Shown here one piece after another: positions 56,922 to 64,000 of a stretch of DNA of 64,000 nt (positions within the stretch are counted from its first letter, which is position 1; every line of letters begins with the position of its first letter). The notes beneath the pieces are model-generated. The model had not been told where the DNA came from. It worked only from the letters and a program-made list of their open reading frames with translations, and made no database searches. A program made the translations under genes and the position numbers. Location: contig JAKSZP010009308.1 in assembly GCA_022478985.1 (NCBI GenBank), forward strand, positions 62,001-126,000, given 5' to 3'. The stretch is from Massospora cicadina. Its lineage: Eukaryota > Entomophthoromycota > Entomophthoromycetes > Entomophthorales > Entomophthoraceae.

Positions 56922-57763
56922 TGTCACACTTTCTCCAAAGAAAGGGTTCAGTGAGAAAATCAGGAAAGAGATAAAATAAATAAAGCTTTTATTATAAGCT
57001 ATTTGTTATATAATGGTCATTAGGCCAGGCGCCGGTATTTATACCTCTAGGGCATCACCTGGCCACATTCCAGAACGAAATTTCAACATATATTTTACCA
57101 CCTCAGTTTGGCCCTTGAACTGTTACAACTGAAACCTTTTTCTTAGGTTTATTTGTGGCAAAATACTCTTAAAATTGGAAAGAATTTCATGTACAAAAAT
57201 TGCAATAAAAGCATGTAAAGTTGTCCTAGGATCCTCTGATTTCAGTTTTGTCATACTGCTGACAAAATACACCTTCTGTGAAATTTTAGCATCAATTGAA
57301 GTAAATGACACACCCTAATTGGGACATCAGCAGGCCTCTCCCTCAATAGCACTAGGTAACCCCTTTTGGGTGGTCCGTGCAAGTGCTATTGTGCCAATTA
57401 CACGGATCAACATACAAATTTTACCTTAAGGCGGGAAATTGATTATGGTTTCTTGTTCATCTGAAGTCCATGGGATTTTCAGACGTTTATTTTTGGGTCA
57501 GTCCCAAACAATTTTGTATACAAGTAAGTTGATTGTGTTCCTAATAATTGGGGCCAATTGCTGAGATTTGATGCATAGTAAATCAGCCATAATATGCGAG
57601 CATATTCAGGCTGAGTGCTCTGATGAAATCTTGATCAAATTTTCATTGAGATATTTGTCCCAAATTGTACGATTGCAATAGGCTTTGAGGTGAGAATATA
57701 GGTGTTAGCCCAATCTGATGGTTGTCAAAGGTTTATTTTTGAGTCAACCACCAGAATCTGATA
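56922..57763 (-). repeat. LTR of family H, minus copy (842 bp)
   Basis: On the minus strand it starts TATCAGATTC (ancestral TG changed to TA) and ends GTGTGACA. It matches 25840-26686 throughout. A polypurine tract precedes it and a primer site plus gag follow it, so it serves as 3' LTR to the sequence on the right and as 5' LTR to element F on the left. Confidence 0.85.
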
Positions 57764-57774
57764 TTTCCCCTCTT
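57764..57774 (-). promoter_or_regulatory. Polypurine tract before family H LTR
   Basis: AAGAGGGGAAA on the minus strand directly abuts the LTR start, as required for plus-strand priming of an element lying to the right. Confidence 0.65.
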
Positions 57775-58440
57775 GGCTTAAACATAAGCCCTAAGATTCC
57801 CGATTAGCCTATGTTGGTCTGTTATAATTGGCCCAAACGCCCAATGAGTCTGAAGTATGATGGCCCAAATGCCCATCAAGTCTGAAGTTGGATCCTCTCC
57901 CCAACCTCAAGTGTGAATTAAAATATAAATTATAATAAAGCTATTATAAATATTTTTTGGTTTTATTTTTGTATTGTTTTGGTTGTTAGATGTGTTTGTT
58001 ATTTTAACCAATTTCTTTTCTTAAAAGTCCCACTTATTAAACCTTCTTAGGGGTTTTTGCATGAACTCAGTTTTATATATGGCCAGTCCTAATATCCTTG
58101 ATTGTGTATATTAACTTAGACGTTTTCTCAATCCCTTTGAATGGCCCAACCCAGATGCGATCTAATTTTTGCAATCAGCCTGATCCATGGGTATTGCAAA
58201 TTAGAACTTCGTCATTAACTTCAAATTCAGTTAGTGGGTAGCAATTCTCAAATTCCTTTTGATGTTTGGCCTTTTTTTGGCAAGACTTTTGTCAAAGGCT
58301 TGAGCTCGTAGTTTGATTAAAGCATCTGCAAGCTTCTTGATGTACTAAGTATAATTGTTTTCACCAGGATTCTCTAGGTCCAAATATAGCAGCGTTGGTA
58401 GGGCTGAATGTCTACCATACAATACTAGAAACAGAGACAT
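57775..58440 (-). other. Element E region between integrase and LTR
   Basis: Probably the integrase C-terminal part and 3' untranslated region. I see only decayed protein-like text near 58100-58300 and no chromodomain. Confidence 0.4.
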
Positions 58441-58449
58441 CCTGGTTGA

Positions 58450-58788
58450 TCAATGGTAGGAGATATTGTAGGCGAAGACTGCCAAATTTAGATAAGTACT
58501 CCATTTGGTTGGTTTGGCTGAGGTTAATTTCCAGATTATGTTCACCAACGTCCCATTTGCGCGCTCAACAGTCCCATTAGTTTTGGGTAGATAGGGAGCA
58601 GAAAGCACACCTTGTACTCCCTTTAGTTGGTTGAGCTTGGCAAGGACATTGGTGGTAAAGTTGGTTCCATTATCAGACAGAATAACCTGGGGACATCCAT
58701 GTTTGTGGATGATGTTTTCAAGTACAAACTTGGTGGTGGTTGCTTCTCCAGCTTCCCAAATGGCCTTGGCCTTGACCCATTTGGTCAA
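58450..58788 (-). pseudogene. Element E integrase core
   Basis: The 112-codon frame reads MTKWVKAKAIWEAGEATTTK, then VILSDNGTNFTTNVLAKLNQ (second Asp) and LPKTNGTVERANGTLVNII (Glu), the core of a Ty3 integrase. The first Asp lies upstream in broken sequence (about 58800-58850), and the zinc domain near 58960-59050 is not readable in one frame. Text after 58450 continues with stops. Confidence 0.85.
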
Positions 58789-59300
58789 GTGGTCGATGGT
58801 AAGATTATGTACTTGTCGCTCATATTTCTTGCTGGAAGTGGGCCAACAACGTTGTTAGATACAGTGTTCTAGGCAAAGTTGGGCCAAAAAAGCTGGTAAG
58901 ATGTGCTTTTTTGGAATTGGGTTTTCGCCTTGGCTCTCTGAACAGCATTCCAGCATTTCTTGGATGTCAAAATGCATTGACTCCCAGTAGTAGAATTGTT
59001 TCAGGTGCTCTTTTGTCTTCTTGAATCCGCCATGCCCTATGGCCTATGCGCTGCCATTATTAAGTCTGTTTGGGCTGATGGTCTTGGGAAAATAAACTTT
59101 TTGTCCTTGATGATCTTGTAGAGCATCCCATTTTTGATGGTTGTATTTTTTGTAGACCCTATAATATTTTTTAGATGAATTCACGCTCATCCTGATACTC
59201 CGCTGATCATCCTTATAAACAACTCATTGGCAGCCCAACTAAGTGTTGTGATGGTGGGTAGTCAGGATAGATAGTCATCATTCTGGTGTTTTGCCCCAGC

Positions 59301-59588
59301 TCAATGCTCAATGGTGTAGTCATAAGCTTGAAGCTTTAATACCCAGCGGGCTAATTGGCCCTCAAGTTCTCTATAGTTGTTTAACTTTCTTAGGGAAGCA
59401 TGATTGTTAACAACTTTGAAATGAGTGCTTTGAAGGTAGACCCAGAATTGCTTGCAAGAATATATGGCAGCTAAACATTTTCGTTCTATCACCATGTAGT
59501 TCCTTTCATGAGCGTTTAAGGTCCAACTAGCAAAGGTAACTGGATGTTCTTCACAATCTTCTACAACTTGTGATAACACAGCCCCCAC
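59301..59588 (-). pseudogene. Element E RNase H, partial
   Basis: GAVLSQVVEDCEEHPVTFAS, NYMVIERKCLAAIYSCKQF (Glu) and KVVNNHASLRKL occupy the positions of the RNase H motifs. In the third, the catalytic Asp of TDH is Asn (NNH). The first motif with TDAS precedes the open part, at about 59600-59620. Confidence 0.8.
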
Positions 59589-59832
59589 TGATGTTTGGGA
59601 TGCATCAGTTTGGATGATAAATTCGCGATCAGAGTCCAGAAATCAAAGAACAGGTGCGCTTAATAGAGCCAATTGGAGTTGGTCAAATGCATACTGGCAA
59701 GCTGGAGTCAAGTGGATTGAGACCTTATCTTTAAGCAGATGGAAAAGCGGCTCTTCAAGTTATGCAAAGTTGGCAATAAATTGGTGATATTACCCAATCA
59801 TGCCTAGAGATACTTGAATATTGCGCTTGGAT

Positions 59833-60380
59833 TCAGGCCATTTCATTTTTGGAGATGGCATCCAGCTTAGAGGGTTGGGGCCAAAGAACCACTTTATCAA
59901 TCATAAATCTCAGGTATTCCAGTTTGTCTTTGAAAAACTGATATTTTCTGGGCTTGATTTTTAAGTTTGCATCAGCTAGCCTTTTGAAAACCTCCTCTAA
60001 GTGTTCCAGGTGGTCATCAAAAGTGCGGTTGAAAATGTTGATATTGTCAAGGTACACTAGTACACATGACAATTTCAAATCTCCCAGGTTTGTGTCCATT
60101 GCCCGTTGGAATGTGGCTGAGGCGTTGCAGAGCCCTTGAGCATTCTCATCGGCTGTAATAGGCCTCTTGGGTTATGATTGAACATTTCTTGTGCTCCTCT
60201 TTGGGAAGATCTATTTGCTAATATCCACTGATAAGATCCATTGCCAAGAAGAATTTCATGCCCCCTAGCCTATCCAGGGCATCATCAATTTATGGCAGTG
60301 GGTGCGAGTCCTTCTTTTTGATGTTGTTTAACTTCTGATAGTCAATAAATACCCGGTTGCTTCCATCCTTCTTCTCGCTA
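59833..60380 (-). pseudogene. Element E reverse transcriptase, inactive
   Basis: Frame 60099-59833 reads LSCVLVYLDNINIFNRTFDD; the box is YLDN, so the second catalytic Asp is Asn. It continues with HLEEVFKRLADANLKIKPRK and QFFKDKLEYLRFMI, the thumb. The upstream part (60100-60380) is decayed, but palm text such as the segment before it can be followed in pieces. Confidence 0.85.
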
Positions 60381-60392
60381 TTAAAATCGGTG

Positions 60393-60911
60393 CTATCCAT
60401 GTCTTTTTGAAGGTATTAGCATGCCACAATCAAGGAGTTCCTTAATCTCCTTGGATACTGCTTCTTCTGATGATTTTGAGTGTCTAATCAGGCAAAATTG
60501 AATAGGTTTATGATCTCCAGTATAAATTTTGTGGGTGACACCATTAGCACAACCCAAGTAAAAATCATCTTGTGTGAATATTTCCCAATATTTAAAGAAT
60601 AACTCCTGAGCTTGGCCTTTCTCAGAGTTTGTCAGGTTGCTTAAATTGGCCATAGGGACAACATTATTTATGCTGAGTTGGTCCTTAGTGGGGAGCCCTA
60701 ATTCAACAAAAGTTCCAAACTCATGGAATGAGTGAATTTCTGTGGTAGGGAACAGATGCAGAAAAGTGATTGTTTGATGTCTTCTGATGGAGATGGGGTG
60801 ATTTTGCAGGTTTTCACATAATATGTATTTCTCTGTTGCCCAGAATGATAATACCAGGGGTAAGGTTTGGTTCAAATCGAGATTTAGACCATGGTTGATA
60901 TACTTCACCAT
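60393..60911 (-). pseudogene. Element E protease-RT linker and RT leader
   Basis: A 172-codon frame ends in ELFFKYWEIFTQDDFYLGCA, VTHKIYTGDHKPIQFCLIRH and EEAVSKEIKELLDCGMLIPS. This is the conserved leader in front of the RT fingers, with the TGD-KPI and LL-GMI-PS motifs. The front half contains the variable linker after the protease. Confidence 0.8.
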
Positions 60912-61244
60912 ATAGTCCTTCCAGAATATTAATTGTTAGTATCATCAGGACAATTACCTGTTCTCAGGATGGTATAGTGATGGTATGATTTGATTTTAGT
61001 GAAATGCCATTTGACTCATCAATCTGAGTGGGAGGTGGTTTTATATTTAACCAAGCTTTGGATTACTCAATCATGACTACCCCATCTTGTAGACCAGATT
61101 TATAAATAGGCTGAGTTTTTTTTCTCAACTGCTTTATCACAGTTATAATAAAGTGGAATAGCCTGGCCCAGAATGGTGAGAGTATCACCCTTATGATTGG
61201 TAACAACTCCGTATCTTCTTATGAAATCAGTCCCAATTAGGATT

Positions 61245-61655
61245 TTATAGTTTGTATTTGTCAACACTATGGCAGGTGCTGTTACTACAATGGATCCAAA
61301 TCTGAGTGGTAGGGTACTGTAGGCACCCAGCGATTTGGTTGTATGTGCTCCAGCTGTTCCACATTCCTGACAGTGGGCAACATCGGGCGCAATTTTCAGT
61401 TTTAACCAACTTTGTGCTGACTATATTGATAGGCTCACCACTATCAACGATGCCCAAACTTGCACCTAGTTTACACACTATGTCCACATAAGTATATTCA
61501 GAGTAGTTTTCAGAGATCTTTATTGTATAAATTCTGTTATTGCTGCCCAATTCCAAGTGTGGTTTCAGGCTTGAGCAAATACCTGGCAAGTTATCTGCTA
61601 AGGTCTTCATGGGAATGGCTACTTGAACGTTGTTAAGCTTAGCTGGGATGGTCAA
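61245..61655 (-). pseudogene. Element E retropepsin
   Basis: A 136-codon frame with ASLGIVDSGEPINIVSTKLV carries the Asp-Ser-Gly active site. The second half, with the hydrophobic-ILG motif, continues in another frame below 61245 (for example GDTLTILGQAIPL near 61170-61210). It would process Gag-Pol. The DSG triad instead of DTG is common in this family. Confidence 0.7.
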
Positions 61656-61840
61656 ACATCTGGGTTGGAGGTCTAAACCCTGATCAATAATCTGTTTTTC
61701 GTAGTGTTTTCATACTTCAGCATGGGCTTCTTTGGTAATTTTTAAGGTTTTAGTTGCTTTTGCTGTGGCCCAAGTAGTGATCATCATGACATCATTAGCC
61801 ACAATATGGTAGAGGTTATCTTTAGCAACATCTTCAGCCC

Positions 61841-61855
61841 TAAAGAGCTAATCAG
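61841..61855 (+). repeat. SINE2 copy 3 target duplication, left
   Basis: TAAAGAGCTAATCAG matches 62145-62159 with one difference. Confidence 0.85.
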
Positions 61856-62144
61856 AGGGGAGGATACCCTAGTGTTAGAATAGGGACCTCTACCGCTAAC
61901 TCCCTGAGTTCAATTCTGGTAGAGGAATTTTGGGTAGGGGATGACTAGGACTTTGTTGGCGTTGCGCACCAATGCCCTGAACCAAGATAGTGAATAGCAA
62001 AGGCGGTCCATGGAGTTCCTGGGCTAACATAATCCGCGCATGTAGGTTTTCCAGATTTTATCCTCCTTTCCCATTCATTTGATTTCCCCTCAATTGGTGC
62101 GGTATCATCCCCAGGTCAGCCCACCTTGAATAAAATTAAAATTA
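61856..62144 (+). mobile_element. SINE2 copy 3, tRNA-derived
   Basis: 289 bp with the longest head of the three SINE2 copies: it begins AGGGGAGGATACCC, ahead of the A-box-like region, and has a B box GAGTTCAATTC (61906-61916). Most CpG sites have decayed. It lies inside element E between protease and gag, in opposite orientation, so it is younger than element E. Confidence 0.9.
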
Positions 62145-62159
62145 TAAAGAGCTCATCAG
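62145..62159 (+). repeat. SINE2 copy 3 target duplication, right
   Basis: TAAAGAGCTCATCAG, copy of 61841-61855. Confidence 0.85.
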
Positions 62160-62294
62160 GATAAGGTGGAATGGTTTGAAAACTGGTGGAGTTAGAGAAT
62201 TCTGCCTCTATTCCACCTGCTCTTTTCCTGCCTCATTGTCACTGTTGATTTATAGAGCAAAGTTGACCCCATGCTTTTTGTTAGACCGTCTGAA

Positions 62295-62336
62295 GCAGTG
62301 TCTACCAAAATGCCCTTGTTGACCGCAAATGTGTCA
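62295..62336 (-). pseudogene. Element E zinc knuckle with stop in place of first Cys
   Basis: Minus strand reads stop-HICGQQGHFGRHC. The spacing is that of a CCHC knuckle (C-x2-C-x4-H-x4-C) if the leading TGA was a Cys codon. Such knuckles at the end of gag package the element RNA. Confidence 0.7.
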
Positions 62337-62661
62337 AGTAACCAGCCCTGTTTGTTGTTTTTGCTCGAATTTTTGTTTTGTATGTTGGAAATTTTTCCCC
62401 TGGTAAGACATCATGTTGCTTTTTGGGACCAAAAATTGAGATTTTTGCTGATCTTTGGCCAATTATGATTATTTAAATTACAGGAACAACTTCTCAAGTA
62501 ATTGATAAGCTATTGTATTTTCAAGCTTCCATTGAATGCAGACAGCATAACATTGTGCAGTTCACAGAAGGTCATTATCATGTGCTTTATTGCAATCTTG
62601 GCATCAAACTTATCTATTGCATTGCACCCACGCAGAACTTGTGCCTCAATGAAGAATCTAA

Positions 62662-63165
62662 TCACAAAGTCCTTAATAGCCTCATTCTGTTTGAATTCGA
62701 TATTATGAAGCTATTTTTTCGGGTTTCTAATTTCTCAAGCCCTCCAAACTGTTTTGTTATCGCAATTCTGGCATCCATATAGTACCAATCTTCGCCCAAA
62801 TAGGGTATAACGAGCTCATAGCTATGGGCATCAAGTGAGTTAATCAGTGCTGATCCTTTCACATGGTCTGATGCTCCTCTCATTGCTTTTTTAGATAATT
62901 TTAGGAAAGAATGAGCATTTTTATCCTTATCAAACTTTGATAAATTCAGTGGTTTGAAGTCATCTTGCCCTATTTTGGGAATAGGAGTTATACTTCTTCT
63001 GGAACGTCTTGGTGTATAATTGTCTATAATTGGCCCACTTTTCCGATGGGAAGTATCTGGAGTTATGATTGATGTTAAAACTCTAGGCATATAATGGATG
63101 TTCAAAATATCCACTTCTGCATAGGTGTCAACTTCCAATGATTTGATTTCATGGTATTGGTCCAA
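62662..63165 (-). pseudogene. Element E gag core
   Basis: The open frame of 167 codons ends in ALINSLDAHSYELVIPYLGE and WYYMDARIAITKQFGGLEKL. The pattern of a helical region with a conserved LF/W-ARIA-F segment fits the retrotransposon gag (capsid) domain. The basic stretch TPRRSRRSITPI lies in front. It is followed by the zinc knuckle about 330 bp further. Confidence 0.65.
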
Positions 63166-63189
63166 ACTACTGGATTCAAACGCCTGAAT

Positions 63190-63411
63190 TCAGCCCTTAG
63201 TTAATTTTGCTGTTTGTTTTTTGGATGAATAAGCGGAGCTTTTTTCTTTTTTGTCAAAGTTGGGCGAGCACTGACAGCCTTGCTTTTTAAGGGATTCAAA
63301 TTCTTTTTTAAGGTTGTCATACTCCTCTTTGAATAAAGCTTGGTTGGTTGTTATGCATTTTATATCTTTGTTCATACTATCTCCTTGGAAATTTGCAGTT
63401 GATAGCTGCAT
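63190..63411 (-). pseudogene. Element E gag N-terminal coiled coil
   Basis: 73 codons with FKEEYDNLKKEFESLKKQGC, a clear heptad-like Leu/Phe pattern rich in Lys and Glu, and a basic C-terminal part (SSKKQTAKLTKG). It is separated from the gag core by about 25 bp and a stop. Further text at 63468-63668 (minus) is probably the same protein in another frame and extends past the window. Confidence 0.55.
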
Positions 63412-64000
63412 TCTGAGTTCCCAATTTTCCTAAGTAAGTTCAGTTTTTCTGGCCTGCAATCTTGACACTACAGTCCAAAGTTTAGAAAATTCCTCTTTGA
63501 TCTGGGTATCCTCTTCATCCCTACTTGGGACAGCTGGCCTTGCTGCAAGGTCCTCGAAGTTTTTTTTGATAGTATCCAGCTCATCCTGAACATACTCTTT
63601 AAAGTCATCAACTTTTGCATTTCATCCTGGTGATTTTTTGGCCCAAAGTGGCATGTATGGTAAGTCATTCTGATTGAGACAATAGGTAATCTGAATGGCT
63701 TTCCAGTTTTTGACAGCGGTTATTCCTAGTTTGTACCCATTCTTGTGTTAGCCCGTGGTGGGTCAGAACTTCTGCAGCTATCTTTGGGAATCCTTCATTT
63801 AGAAGCTCCTCGAGGGTATTTAATCTCCCATGAGCTTCATTGGCAAGTCCTGTATTATTAACAATTGCCTTTCAGACTTCAGCAAAACTGGAATTTAGCT
63901 TGTTTATTAGAGCACTTTGGGAAGATTGTTCCTCCCCTTGCACATGGTAGATTTCCATGATTTCCAGATTTTTTCTAGCAATTATTTGCTGGGCATGCTT

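Larger units (their letters stand above)
46900..57763 (-). mobile_element. Element F: Ty3/gypsy, split by LINE C
   Basis: On the minus strand the order is LTR (57763-56922), primer-site-like motif, gag start, then LINE C, then RT leader, RT, RNase H and integrase down to about 46900. The LINE C target duplication shows that 50709 and 56026 were adjacent before the insertion, so I join both parts into one element, total about 5.6 kb without the LINE. That gag and pol are one element is inferred from order and strand. The left LTR was not found. Confidence 0.6.
57764..64000 (-). mobile_element. Element E: Ty3/gypsy, minus strand, leaves window
   Basis: From right to left: coiled-coil gag segment, gag core, zinc knuckle, SINE2 copy 3, retropepsin, RT leader, RT, RNase H, integrase, polypurine tract and LTR (57763-56922). 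That is a complete Ty3 order. The 5' LTR lies beyond 64000. All coding parts have stops or lost catalytic residues. Confidence 0.8.

Noticed and set aside
1..64000. Prokaryotic features such as operons, CRISPR arrays, Shine-Dalgarno sites
   Set aside because: The content is entirely eukaryotic retroelements; no regularly spaced repeats or collinear gene groups are present.

Overview
The window is a eukaryotic, AT-rich stretch built almost entirely of transposable elements in different states of decay. I see no convincing host gene, no functional tRNA or rRNA gene, no CRISPR array and no operon-like layout. Chromodomain-bearing Ty3/gypsy elements, two-ORF LINEs of L1-like organisation and tRNA-derived SINEs together fit a repeat-rich fungus or a similar eukaryote. 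I cannot name the species.

Layout, left to right. 1-4110: wreck of a plus-strand Ty3/gypsy element with a collagen-like Gly-X-Y tract, a retropepsin and reverse transcriptase (RT) fragments. 6247-12398: LINE A (minus), bounded by a 16-bp target-site duplication (TSD) and split by a 938-bp solo LTR (9683-10620). 12415-18502: unassigned AT-rich DNA. 18503-22950: repeat R1 copy A followed by a deleted Ty3 element carrying a SINE (20681-20960). 25840-26686: an LTR with a gag start behind it. 27342-34170: repeat R1 copy B, split by the most complete LTR element here (element G, 27659-33332), a chromovirus with 692-bp LTRs, a 5-bp TSD and a self-complementary primer site. 36926-39004: a cluster of four SINEs. 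41300-46500: LINE B (plus). 46900-57763: a minus-strand Ty3 element (element F) split by LINE C (50728-56007, 18-bp TSD), the best-preserved LINE. 57764-64000: another minus-strand Ty3 element (element E) that leaves the window on the right and shares an LTR with element F.

The relationships between elements are the main interest. Both SINE families end in a 3' tail that resembles the 3' end of the resident LINEs, which suggests that LINE machinery mobilises the SINEs. R1 copy A acts as an uninterrupted version of the site where element G landed. LINE A and LINE C have nearly the same length once the solo LTR is subtracted (5214 versus 5280 bp), which confirms the boundaries. All protein-coding regions carry stops, frameshifts or lost catalytic residues, so none looks autonomous now.

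Coordinates of intact boundaries (LTRs, TSDs, SINEs) were read base by base. Boundaries of decayed coding segments are approximate.
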